A model generated the notes under the pieces. That model was not told where the DNA came from. It searched no databases and worked only from the letters and a program-made list of their open reading frames with translations. Source: JBKPHS01 sp046729975 (lineage in GTDB: Bacteria > Actinomycetota > Thermoleophilia > Solirubrobacterales > Thermoleophilaceae). Taken from it: DNA of 29,226 nucleotides. The position numbers and the translations under genes are program-made. Each line of letters opens with the position of its first letter. Within the stretch, counting starts at the first letter, position 1. The stretch spans positions 1 through 29,226 of the forward strand of contig JBKPHS010000191.1 in NCBI GenBank assembly GCA_046729975.1, given 5' to 3'. This document shows, in pieces, positions 7,562 to 15,680 of the stretch.

Positions 7562-9319
7562 GTGTTCTCGAAGGTGCTCATAGCCAACCGGGGCGAGATC
7601 GCCATCCGGGTCATGCGGACGCTCGAGGAGATGGGCATCGGCACGGTCGCCGTCTACTCGGAGCCCGACCGCGACGCCCCGCACGCTCGCCGCGCCGACG
7701 ACGCCTACCTGCTCGGCCCGGGGCCGGCGAGCGAGAGCTACCTCGTGGTGGACAAGATCATCGAGACGGCCCGGCGCGCCGGCGCCGACGCGATCCACCC
7801 GGGCTACGGCTTCCTCGCCGAGAACGCCGCCTTCGCGAGGGCGTGCGAGCAGGCCGGAATCGTTTTCATCGGCCCCCCGGCCGACGCGATCGACGCCATG
7901 GGCTCGAAGACGCGCGCGCGCGAGCTCATGCGCGACGCCGGAGTGCCGATCGTGCCCGGCACCACCGACCCGGTCGAGTCGGTCGAGGCCGCGCGCGGCC
8001 TGATCGAGGAGACGATCGGCTACCCAGTGGCGATCAAGGCTGCAGGCGGGGGAGGCGGCAAGGGCTTCCGGGTAGCCGACTCCGAGGTCGAGCTCGAGAA
8101 GGCCTTCGACGGAGCCGCGCGCGAGGGCGAGAAGTTCTTCTCGGACCCGACCGTGTACCTCGAGCGCTACCTCCCGGACCCGCGTCACGTCGAGGTTCAG
8201 GTGCTCGCCGACGCGCACGGCAACGTGCTGCACCTGTTCGAGCGCGACTGCTCGGTGCAGCGCCGTCACCAGAAGCTGATCGAGGAGAGCCCGGCGCCGG
8301 CCGTCGATCCGCAGCTGCGCGAGCGCATCGGGAAGATCGGCACCGACGCGGCGCGCGCCGTCGGCTATCGCTCAGCGGGCACGGTCGAGGGCCTGCTCCA
8401 GGACGGCGAGTACTACTTCCTCGAGATGAACACGCGCGTCCAGGTCGAACACTGCGTGACCGAGATGACGACCGGGATCGACATAGTCCGCGAGCAGGTC
8501 CGCATCGCCGCCGGCGAGCCGCTGCCCTTCTCGCAGGAGGACGTCGTCATGCGCGGGCACGCGATCGAGTGCCGCATCAACGCGGAGGACGCGGCCAAGA
8601 ACTTCGCGCCCGCGCCCGGGCGCATCGAGAGCTACCACGAGCCCTCGGGTCCCGGCGTGCGCGTCGACTCCGGCGCCGAGACGGGCTACGAGGTGCTGCC
8701 GCTGTACGACCCGTTGATCGCGAAGCTGATCGTGTGGGACGTGGACCGCGAGGCTTCCACTCGACGCATGCTGCGCGCGCTGCGCGAGTTCGAGATCGGT
8801 GGCCTCAAGACGCTGATCCCCTTCCACGAGGCGCTGCTTGCAACGGACCAGTGGCACAACGGCGAGACCTGCCGCGACCTGGTGGAGGACAGGGACTGGC
8901 TCAAGCAGCTCGCCTTCCCGAAGCCGAAGCAGCCCGCCGGAGAAGAGGAGGAGGAGCCGACCGTCGAGCGCACCTACGCCGTCGAGGTCTCCGGGCGCCG
9001 CTTCGACGTCAAGGTGGTGGGCTCGGGCTTCACGCCGAACGGAGCGGCGCCGGCGCGCAAGGCGCCGAAGCGTCGCGAGCGTAGGGGCGGCGGCGGAGGC
9101 GGCGCGGCCGGTGAGCTCGTCTCACCGCTCCAGGGCACCGTCCTGAAGGTGGCCGTGGAGAAGGGCGCCGCGGTGGAGGAGGGCGCGCTGATCTGCGTGA
9201 TCGAGGCGATGAAGATGGAGAACGAGATCACGGCACCGGCGTCGGGCACCGTGGAGGAGCTGGGCGTCTCCGAGGGTGGTTCGATCAACACCGGCGAGAC
9301 GATCGCTGTGATCAAGTGA
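7562..9319 (+). CDS. accA: Acetyl-/propionyl-CoA carboxylase alpha subunit (biotin carboxylase + BCCP)
   Basis: A 585-residue biotin-dependent carboxylase subunit. Residues 1 to about 450 are the biotin carboxylase: opening FSKVLIANRGEIAIR, the ATP-grasp glycine loop AAGGGGGKGF, and the metal/substrate motif EMNTRVQVEH. An acidic then Gly/Arg-rich linker follows. The C-terminal biotinyl domain carries EAMKMENEI with the biotinylated Lys near 551. It forms carboxybiotin from bicarbonate and ATP for a separate carboxyltransferase beta subunit, which is not in this window. The acyl-CoA specificity cannot be read from this subunit. The GTG start is fixed by the family N-terminus and a TANNNT element 9 bp upstream. 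The 3' end overlaps the convergent minus-strand gene by 8 bp. Confidence 0.92.
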   Translation: MFSKVLIANRGEIAIRVMRTLEEMGIGTVAVYSEPDRDAPHARRADDAYLLGPGPASESYLVVDKIIETARRAGADAIHPGYGFLAENAAFARACEQAGIVFIGPPADAIDAMGSKTRARELMRDAGVPIVPGTTDPVESVEAARGLIEETIGYPVAIKAAGGGGGKGFRVADSEVELEKAFDGAAREGEKFFSDPTVYLERYLPDPRHVEVQVLADAHGNVLHLFERDCSVQRRHQKLIEESPAPAVDPQLRERIGKIGTDAARAVGYRSAGTVEGLLQDGEYYFLEMNTRVQVEHCVTEMTTGIDIVREQVRIAAGEPLPFSQEDVVMRGHAIECRINAEDAAKNFAPAPGRIESYHEPSGPGVRVDSGAETGYEVLPLYDPLIAKLIVWDVDREASTRRMLRALREFEIGGLKTLIPFHEALLATDQWHNGETCRDLVEDRDWLKQLAFPKPKQPAGEEEEEPTVERTYAVEVSGRRFDVKVVGSGFTPNGAAPARKAPKRRERRGGGGGGAAGELVSPLQGTVLKVAVEKGAAVEEGALICVIEAMKMENEITAPASGTVEELGVSEGGSINTGETIAVIK

Positions 9320-10233
9320 TTCGGCCCTCGAGCCGGCGCGCGACCGCAGCCAGGGTCGCCTGCACGTAGTCGGGCTCGAAGCGGACCTGCGCCCGGGTGA
9401 AGCGGAGGGAGACGAGGCCGGCGGCGGCGTGAGCTTGATCGCGCAGACGGTCCTTCGCTTGCTGCGCCGGTGTGCGGTGATAGCGCAGGCCGTCGGTCTC
9501 CGCGACGAGCCCCAGCTCAGGCCAGTGGAAATCGACCCTGAAGCCGCTCACTCGTTGCCGGTCTCTGGCAGCGGGAGCCCGGCCCTGCGCGCGATCGGCA
9601 GGAAGCGCCGCTCGAGCTGGGAGTCGGTGAGCGTGAACGTGCGGCGATCGAGGGTGTTGCGCAGCACGCCTGCGCCGGGACGGCCCGCGAATGCGCCGAG
9701 TGCGGTCCGCAGCTCCTCGGGGTCGGTCAGGCGGCGCTTGTCCGCCTCGTTGACGGCGGCCTCCAGCTCGTCTCGCGTCAGCCGCGACGCGAGATCCACC
9801 AAGTGCAGATCGGAGTGGTGACCGGGACGCCACGTCGCCGGGTCACGTCCTCCGGCCCGAACGCAGGGCGACGGTGTACGACGATCCCGGGTCGCTGCCG
9901 CCGATACGCGCTGTGCGGCACCGACACGTGGATGTCCCCCGGCAGATCCGCGCAGATCTCCCACAGCGCCCCGGCGTCGTCGTGACTGAGCGCTGCACCC
10001 GGTCCGCAGGCCAGCACGGCCGCCATCCAGGCGCCGGAACGGGTCAGCTCGGGGCGGCCGACTGCATACACGCCGTGGTGCGCGCGATGTAGCCGGCCTT
10101 TCGCGACTCGGTGCGCGATCCCAGCTCGGCTGAATCCCAGCTCGAGCAGCTGCCGCTTGCTGACGACGCCGTGCTGCATTTTCACGAGCGGCCACAGGCC
10201 TCGGGCAGACGACTGAGACATTTGACACGCCAT
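9312..10233 (-). pseudogene. AbiEi-like N-terminal HTH + DUF559 nuclease-fold protein, two frameshifts
   Basis: Three minus-strand frames combine into one protein of about 305 residues. The N-terminal segment (from ATG 10233) contains QHGVVSKRQLLELGF and RAHHGVYAVG, typical of AbiEi-type antitoxin/regulator domains. The middle segment begins VDLASRLTRDELEAAVNEAD. The last has FRVDFHWPELGLVAETDG and RYHRTPAQQAKDRLRDQAH, the DUF559 (Vsr-like endonuclease fold) signature. The frame changes at about 9802 (a TT where TTT restores frame) and near 9550 (GGCAACGAG). Each is repaired by adding one base. Such actinobacterial proteins have no established function. An internal start after MACQ (ATG at 10221) is possible. 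It may be a decayed gene or carry sequencing errors. Confidence 0.75.
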
Positions 10234-10251
10234 GGCATGTCGAATGTCTCA
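10214..10251. repeat. 38-bp near-perfect palindrome centred on the AbiEi/DUF559 start codon
   Basis: The left arm (10214-10232) and right arm (10233-10251) match at 17 of 19 positions; the outer blocks are TGAGACATT and AATGTCTCA and the centre is GCCATGGC. The ATG of the minus-strand gene is at the exact centre. The palindrome lies between this gene and the divergent sulfatase. It could be an autoregulatory operator for the HTH domain of the AbiEi-like protein, a cruciform or RNA hairpin blocking initiation, or one copy of a dispersed palindromic repeat. Confidence 0.8.
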
Positions 10252-10323
10252 GCCGTTTGAGATTCGCCCCCCGGCGCGGCCCTCACGCAACACGCGACCG
10301 CCGCGCGGGTTCCAACGGGCGAA

Positions 10324-12006
10324 ATGCGGAAGCTGCTCGTCGCCCTCGTAGTGCCGGCCGCGCTGATCGCCGCGGCGCCTGCGCGTGCTCAGGAACGGCC
10401 GAACGTCCTCGTCGTGATGACCGACGACCAGACCGTCGAGTCGCTGAGGATGATGCAGAACGTGAAGACCCTGCTGGCGGCCGAGGGCGCGAGCTTCTCG
10501 CGCAACTTCGCGACGTTCTCGCTCTGCTGCCCCTCGCGCGCGACGTTCCTGACCGGCCAGTACTCACACAACCACGGCGTTCGCTCGAACTCGCCGCCGA
10601 CGGGCGGCTTCGAGAAGCTCGACTCCACCAACACACTGCCGGTCTGGCTCCAGCGGGCCGGCTACCACACCGGCCACATCGGCAAGTACCTGAACGGCTA
10701 CGGGCGCACCAACCCGACGCTCATGCCCCCGGGATGGAGCGAGTGGTACGGGTCCGTCGACCCCTCGACCTACCGCTACTACGGCTACACGCTGAACGAG
10801 AACGGCACGCTCGTGAGCTACGGCAACGACCCGGGCTCCTACCAGACGGACGTGTACTCGGCCAAGGCTGTCGACTTCATCCGCCGCCGCGCCCCGCTCG
10901 GCCCGTTCTTCCTCTCGGTCGCGTTTCTCGCCCCCCACAGCGGCGGCCCGAGGGAAGCGGGCGACCCGGCCAACCTCGGCACGCCCGTGCCAGCGCCGCG
11001 GCACGTGAACCGCTTCGCGGGCGAGCCGCTGCCCAAGCCGCCGAACTTCAGCGAGGCCGACGTCTCGGACAAGCCGGCGGCGATCCGCAACCGAAGGCCG
11101 ATGACGCCCCAGCAGGTGGCCAACGTGACTGAGAACTACCAGCAGCGGCTCGAGTCCCTGCTGTCTGTTGATGACGCGGTCGGGGCCCTGGTCGGCGCGC
11201 TGCGGGAGGCCGGAGAGCTCGACAACACCCTGATCGTGTTCACCTCGGACAACGGGTTCTTCCACGGCGAGCACCGCGTCCGCTCGGGCAAGGTGCTCGT
11301 CTACGAGGAGTCCGTCAAGGTGCCGCTCATCCTTCGCGGGCCGGGCGTGCCGCGTGGGCTGCGGATCGGCAACCTGGCGGGCAACGTCGACACCGCACCG
11401 ACGATCCTCGACGCGGCCGACGCGCTCGCCAACCGCCCGACCGACGGCCGCTCGCTGTTCCCGCTGCTGCGCGACCCCGGGCTCGAGTGGGGGCGCGACA
11501 TCCTGTTCGAGACGACCGGCGTCGGGCGGGCAAGCAGCTACACGGCGATCAGGACGCGGCGCTACGTCTGGGTCGAGCAGGCGACCGGCGAGCGGGAGCT
11601 CTACGACCTCGCGCGCGACCCTCACGAGCTGAACAACCTCCAGGGGGACCCGCGCTACGCGACCGTCCGCGGCCTGCTGGCTCGGCGGCTGGCGGATCTG
11701 CGCAGCTGCTCCGCCAGGAGCTGCCGCACGAAACCGCGACTGGCGCTGCGCATCCGCCATCGCGGCCGCAGCTGCGCGCCCGGCTCAGTGCGGGCGACGG
11801 TCCGGGGCGGCGACCTCCGCTACCTCGATCGCGTGACGTTCTACGTGCGCGGCCGCCGGGCGGCGACCGACGGCAGCTCGCCCTTCTCGAAGGTGCTGTC
11901 CTCCCGCCGCTTCCCCGACGGCGACCTGTCGGTGCTGCGCGCCCGCGCCGAGACCGTCGACGGGCGCGTGCTGACACTCGACCGTGGCGTGCGCGCCTGC
12001 GGCTGA
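10324..12006 (+). CDS. Exported type-I (formylglycine) sulfatase
   Basis: A 560-residue arylsulfatase-family enzyme. A signal peptide is clear (MRKLLVALVVPAALIAAAPA, cleavage about residue 22). The sulfatase signature is CCPSRATFLTG, with Cys68 as the predicted formylglycine residue in CxPSR. Metal ligands are the Asp pair in MTDDQ (34-35) and Asp309-Asn310 in TSDNGF; His314 and Lys323 follow as expected. It should hydrolyse a sulfate ester outside the membrane; the substrate is unknown. Residues from about 455 form an extra C-terminal domain, Cys/Arg-rich and beta-like, beyond the usual sulfatase core. No formylglycine-generating enzyme gene is present here. No clear ribosome-binding site precedes the ATG. 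Confidence 0.9.
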   Translation: MRKLLVALVVPAALIAAAPARAQERPNVLVVMTDDQTVESLRMMQNVKTLLAAEGASFSRNFATFSLCCPSRATFLTGQYSHNHGVRSNSPPTGGFEKLDSTNTLPVWLQRAGYHTGHIGKYLNGYGRTNPTLMPPGWSEWYGSVDPSTYRYYGYTLNENGTLVSYGNDPGSYQTDVYSAKAVDFIRRRAPLGPFFLSVAFLAPHSGGPREAGDPANLGTPVPAPRHVNRFAGEPLPKPPNFSEADVSDKPAAIRNRRPMTPQQVANVTENYQQRLESLLSVDDAVGALVGALREAGELDNTLIVFTSDNGFFHGEHRVRSGKVLVYEESVKVPLILRGPGVPRGLRIGNLAGNVDTAPTILDAADALANRPTDGRSLFPLLRDPGLEWGRDILFETTGVGRASSYTAIRTRRYVWVEQATGERELYDLARDPHELNNLQGDPRYATVRGLLARRLADLRSCSARSCRTKPRLALRIRHRGRSCAPGSVRATVRGGDLRYLDRVTFYVRGRRAATDGSSPFSKVLSSRRFPDGDLSVLRARAETVDGRVLTLDRGVRACG

Positions 12007-12026
12007 GTCAGCCGGAGGCGTGCACG
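11988..12026 (+). terminator. Long hairpin with the sulfatase stop codon at its tip
   Basis: Positions 11988-12006 pair with 12008-12026: 17 Watson-Crick pairs, one G-U and one mismatch, around G12007. The central block is CGGCTGA/TCAGCCG, and the TGA stop (12004-12006) lies at the apex. No U-tract follows. Confidence 0.75.
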
Positions 12027-12173
12027 GCAAAGCCGCCCCCCGCCGGGCCAATCCCCTGCTCTGACGTCCGAACGAACGGAGCGAGAACGGGTCCAACCTA
12101 ACACGGCCCGCCAGGCGGGGCAAGGCATACACCGGACGCGGGATGGGTAGGAAAGCGACCGGGGTTCGTGTCG

Positions 12174-14234
12174 ATGCAGTCTTCTCTCAATCCGGCCGGG
12201 AGGCCGCGCTCGCGTCGCATCCCGCTGCTCGCATCCCTTGCCGCGCTGGCGGCGCTCACAGTGCCGGCGATCGCATCTGGACAGCTCCCGGTGGTCGATC
12301 CGACCGTCCCCGCGGCGCGCGACACCGAGCCCGTGGTGCTGACCGGCCAGGACCTGGGCGCCTGGTCGGCGGATTCGAACTTCACCTTCCGGATGCCGCT
12401 GCTCGACCTCACCGAGTGCCAGACATTCGACGAGCAGTGCGAGCACAACCACTACGCGGACCCGAACGTCGACAGCCAGGACTACGCACCCCAGCAGGGC
12501 ACGCCCGTGGACCGCCTGCTCGGGTACCGCTGGGACCCGCGCAGCCGCCGCTTCAAGCAGATCCCCTTCCAGGTCGACGAGCAGTTCGCCCGCTACCTGA
12601 GCAACCCGGCGTCCGGCTTCTCCTTCTACTCGGGCGAGGACAAGCACACGACCTACGCCTACGACCGCGAGGGCTTCCGCTACACGCAGAGCGACCCGGG
12701 CAGCCCCTGCCTCGCGAGGCCCGACTCGCCCGAGGCCAAGGACCCGGTGCAGGGCCTCGACGACAACGACGAGCTCGCCTTCATGGCGACCGACGCCGGG
12801 CCGGCGGCCCCGGCCGACGCCCGCCTCCCGAAGGGCATCGAGAGTGCGCGCCGTGTGACCGTCACCGACCCGTCGAACCTCCAGGCGGGCCAGAGCTACG
12901 TGTATGTGATGAAGGCCCGCGAGCCGGGCCCGCGGCCGGCGTTCACCGCCGCGAACGGCTACGTCTCCTACGAGCGCGACGCGACGGCCGACCTGTTCGA
13001 GAAGTCGGAGTCGACCTACGACGGCTACGGCAACGCCGCCAGCGGTCCCCACTGCGACGAGCAGGGCAACGTGCTCGGCGAGGCGCGCCGGCGCCCGCGC
13101 GACTACGCGTGGGTCACGAGCGACCGCTACCGCTTCCGCTACGACGGCCGCTGGCTGATGACCCAGATCCGGATCTCGCCCGACGGCGGCGAGAGCTACG
13201 GGCCGGACGTGATCGACCGCTGGAAGGCGCGTGCGTTCGCGCAGGACCCCGGATCGGAGACGCCCTGCTGCGGCTTCGAGGAGGAGGACACGAACTGGGG
13301 CGGCTCGAGCACGCTGCTCGGCGAGCGGGTCGGGCCCGTGCGGGCGATCCGCGAGACCTGGGGCGCCGACTCCGGCACGAACGTGATACGACGCGAGACC
13401 TTCTACCGGGACGAGATGCGCCAGAAGAGCTGGCTCCGGGTCCACCCCATCCCGCCGCTCGACGGCATCTACTCGCAATGGGACATGGGCGCGGGGCGGA
13501 TGACGCGCTTCTACAACCCAAAGAAGCCCGAAGGCGTGCCGGTGGACGGACGCAACGACGAGGTTTTCGGCAACCTCGACGATCCCTGCAACGAGCGCTA
13601 CGACCAGAACGACACCAGCGACTTCGACCAGGGTTACCGGACGTTCTACGAGACGATCCAGGCCTGCAACTTCCCCTACCACCAGTCGGTCGACCTCAGC
13701 GACCCGACGCTCTCGGACGCCAACGCGGCCCTGTCGTGGAGCCAGACGAGCGGACCCGAGGGCACGATCGTCGACCGCACCAGCTCGAGCGTGAAGGACC
13801 TGACGCCCGGCGGCGCCGCGCAGTCGGTCGTCGCCGTCCCCTACTACCGCGACGACTCCTGCTTCGACGACGGCACGGGCACCGATCCGGGGCCGAAGCT
13901 CCACCTGCGCTCGGGCGACGAGCCGAGCACCGCGTCCGACGGCACGCCACGCCGCTGCTGGCGGCCGGAGGACGGGCTGCCCGACGGAAGCGACCGCTTC
14001 TACCAGGGCTCGATCGGCACGCACGGACTGCACCTGCTGTTCGTCCTCGAGTCCGACAACGCGCGCCTGACCGAGGCCGTCAGCGAGATCGTCGCCGAGC
14101 AGCGCCTGGTGATGCTGCCGGGCGATCCCGGCAACGTCGGCGAGCGGTACGGGCGCGGCTTCGAGAAGCCGCTGGTCGCGACGGCCGACCCGGATCCGCT
14201 TTCGTCGCTGCTCCCCGGCGACTACGACGGTTAA
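12174..14234 (+). CDS. Large exported protein of unknown function
   Basis: A 686-residue protein (688 if the in-frame GTG at 12168 is used). A signal peptide is evident: basic RPRSRR, hydrophobic LLASLAALAALTVPAIA, then a small-residue cleavage region near 38. The mature part is rich in Asp, Tyr, Gly and Arg, contains more than a dozen cysteines (for example ETPCCGFEEED), and has no membrane segment. Recurrent phrases such as IPFQVDEQF, LDDNDELAFMATDAG and RVHPIPPLDGIYSQWD look like beta-rich blocks of a conserved but uncharacterised secreted family. No catalytic motif was recognised. It lies 167 bp after the exported sulfatase on the same strand, but a strong hairpin separates them, so cotranscription is doubtful. 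Neither start has a good Shine-Dalgarno sequence. Confidence 0.7.
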   Translation: MQSSLNPAGRPRSRRIPLLASLAALAALTVPAIASGQLPVVDPTVPAARDTEPVVLTGQDLGAWSADSNFTFRMPLLDLTECQTFDEQCEHNHYADPNVDSQDYAPQQGTPVDRLLGYRWDPRSRRFKQIPFQVDEQFARYLSNPASGFSFYSGEDKHTTYAYDREGFRYTQSDPGSPCLARPDSPEAKDPVQGLDDNDELAFMATDAGPAAPADARLPKGIESARRVTVTDPSNLQAGQSYVYVMKAREPGPRPAFTAANGYVSYERDATADLFEKSESTYDGYGNAASGPHCDEQGNVLGEARRRPRDYAWVTSDRYRFRYDGRWLMTQIRISPDGGESYGPDVIDRWKARAFAQDPGSETPCCGFEEEDTNWGGSSTLLGERVGPVRAIRETWGADSGTNVIRRETFYRDEMRQKSWLRVHPIPPLDGIYSQWDMGAGRMTRFYNPKKPEGVPVDGRNDEVFGNLDDPCNERYDQNDTSDFDQGYRTFYETIQACNFPYHQSVDLSDPTLSDANAALSWSQTSGPEGTIVDRTSSSVKDLTPGGAAQSVVAVPYYRDDSCFDDGTGTDPGPKLHLRSGDEPSTASDGTPRRCWRPEDGLPDGSDRFYQGSIGTHGLHLLFVLESDNARLTEAVSEIVAEQRLVMLPGDPGNVGERYGRGFEKPLVATADPDPLSSLLPGDYDG

Positions 14235-14247
14235 CCGTCGTGGTCGT
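14218..14247 (+). terminator. Hairpin with TAA stop codon in its loop
   Basis: CGACGG (14225-14230) and CCGTCG (14235-14240) flank TTAA. The stem continues outward to 14218/14247 with two G-U pairs and no mismatch. The TAA stop of the secreted-protein gene is at 14232-14234, in the loop. No U-tract follows. Confidence 0.75.
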
Positions 14248-14270
14248 GAGGCGCGAGAGCGCCGAGCCTC

Positions 14271-14399
14271 TCATGTGAGCGTGTAGACGTGCCAGATGGT
14301 GCCGTCGGGGAAGGTGTGGCGCTCTTTGAGCTGGAGCGGCAGCTGTGGTGTGCCGGGAGGGGAGAAGGCGACCCCCTCGCCCAGAGGAGGAGGGGAAGC
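14271..14399 (-). other. Possible gene remnant in a 309-bp intergenic gap
   Basis: The gap 14235-14543 holds no convincing gene. On the minus strand a 42-codon open stretch ending at TGA (14273-14271) encodes LQLKERHTFPDGTIWHVYTL near its end, which reads like genuine protein rather than GC-rich shadow sequence. It has no ATG or GTG start and is bounded upstream by a stop. It may be the tail of a degraded gene. I recognise no family. Confidence 0.3.
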
Positions 14400-14490
14400 T
14401 CAAGGAGCGCCTGAAAAACGGCCTCGAGAGGGGTTCTTCCTGTCGACGCCGTCGCTGATTCTGCTTGGAAATCGCGTGAGTTCCGCCTTA

Positions 14491-14536
14491 CGGACCTAAT
14501 TGGGTCCGAAATCCGGTACAACTTGGTACCGTATAT
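14491..14536 (+). promoter_or_regulatory. Two tandem palindromes and -10-like element before the ATPase gene
   Basis: CGGACC-N6-GGTCCG (14491-14508) and CGGTAC-N6-GTACCG (14514-14531) have the same 6-6-6 layout, related half-sites (CGGNNC) and centres 23 bp apart. They are followed by TATAT (14532-14536), 7 bp before the GTG start at 14544. TACCGT (14527-14532) is an alternative -10. The layout suggests a dimeric repressor binding two adjacent sites over the promoter. Confidence 0.55.
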
Positions 14537-14543
14537 CGGAACC

Positions 14544-15680
14544 GTGCCACTGAACCCGTTCATCTCGAACCGTCCGCTTGGACCGGACGAGCTCATCGAC
14601 CGCGACGCGGAGGCCGCGCGCCTGCTCGAGCTGGCCGAGGGCAGCCAAAGCGCCCGGCTCTCCGCCCCTCGCCAGTACGGCAAGACCACGCTGCTGCGGC
14701 GACTCCTGCTCGACGCGGACAAGGCGGGCTTCGCGACCGTCTACGTCGACTTCTACGGCGTCGTCTCTATCGAGGACATCTCGATCCGGATCGAGGAGGC
14801 CTATGAGCAGAGCCTGAAGGGCGCGCTTGCGCAGTGGTTCACGGCCCTGGCCCGCACGTGGAACCCGCGCCTCAGGGCCGGGATCGCGGGCGCGGCCGTG
14901 GAGGCCGCGCCGGAGCCCGAGCCCGAGCAGACCCGGCGGCTGCTGCGCCTGCTCGACCTGCCGCTCGAGGTGCAGAGCAGGTCCGGGCGGAGGTCGCTGG
15001 TCGTCTTCGACGAGTTCCAGGACCTCCTCGCCGCGGGCGGCCACGTCGACGCCCTGATGCGCAGCCGCATCCAACACCACGGGTTCTCGGCGAGCTACGT
15101 CTTCGCCGGCTCCCATCCCGGCCTGATGGCCGAGCTCTTCGGGGATCGCGAGCGGCCCTTCTACGGCCAGGCCCACCCGCTCGAGCTAGGTCCGCTCGCG
15201 GAGGTGGACCTGGCCGAGAACATCGGCGAGCGCTTCGAGCGCGCGGGTCGCAACGTCGGTACCGCGCTCGGCCCGCTGCTCGACGTGGTTCGCGGCCACC
15301 CGCAACGAGCGATGCTCGTCGCGCATCACCTCTTCGCCCACACGCCTACGGGCGAGACCGCCGACGAGGGCACCCTCGCGGTCGCCGTCGGATCCGCGCT
15401 CGGCGAGCTGCGGGAGGTGTTCCAGCGCAGCTGGGACTCATTGAGCACGAACCAGCGCCGCGTGATGGCGGCCATCGCCTGGAGCGGATCGGCCGAGGAG
15501 ACCCTCTACGGCAAGACCACCCTGGCGCGCTTCTCGCTCAGCAAGGCCACGGCGCGGCGGATCGCCCAGGCGCTTGTCGCCCGCGGCGACCTGATGGAGC
15601 TCGAGCCCGGACGGATGCGGCTCGTGGACCCCCTGCTCGAGAGCTGGATCCTGCTCGGCCGGCGCGCCGAGGCCGGCTAG
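14544..15680 (+). CDS. Archaeal-type AAA+/STAND ATPase with C-terminal winged helix
   Basis: A 378-residue P-loop ATPase of the archaeal ATPase (PF01637-like) group. The N-terminus NPFISNRPLGPDELIDRD is typical of the family. The Walker A variant is APRQYGKTT (41-49), with the RxYGKT form common in this group. Walker B is SLVVFDEFQ (Asp156-Glu157) and a sensor-like FAGSHPGLM follows. A C-terminal winged helix (about 300-375) contains TTLARFSLSKATARRIAQAL. Functions of this family are largely unknown; roles in NTP-dependent regulation or defence have been proposed. It has no partner gene on its strand. GTG 14544 is preferred; an in-frame TTG at 14523 would put the start inside the operator. 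The stop TAG shares CTAG with the stop of the convergent gene. Confidence 0.78.
   Translation: MPLNPFISNRPLGPDELIDRDAEAARLLELAEGSQSARLSAPRQYGKTTLLRRLLLDADKAGFATVYVDFYGVVSIEDISIRIEEAYEQSLKGALAQWFTALARTWNPRLRAGIAGAAVEAAPEPEPEQTRRLLRLLDLPLEVQSRSGRRSLVVFDEFQDLLAAGGHVDALMRSRIQHHGFSASYVFAGSHPGLMAELFGDRERPFYGQAHPLELGPLAEVDLAENIGERFERAGRNVGTALGPLLDVVRGHPQRAMLVAHHLFAHTPTGETADEGTLAVAVGSALGELREVFQRSWDSLSTNQRRVMAAIAWSGSAEETLYGKTTLARFSLSKATARRIAQALVARGDLMELEPGRMRLVDPLLESWILLGRRAEAG

Noticed and set aside
11841..14033. 730-residue minus-strand open frame opposite the sulfatase and secreted-protein genes
   Set aside because: Composition is Val/Arg/Ala/His-rich without domains; it is the codon-bias shadow of two plus-strand genes with signal peptides and family motifs.
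12143..14278. 711-residue plus-strand frame overlapping the secreted-protein gene
   Set aside because: Arg/Gly/Pro-dominated shadow; the alternative frame has a signal peptide and normal composition.
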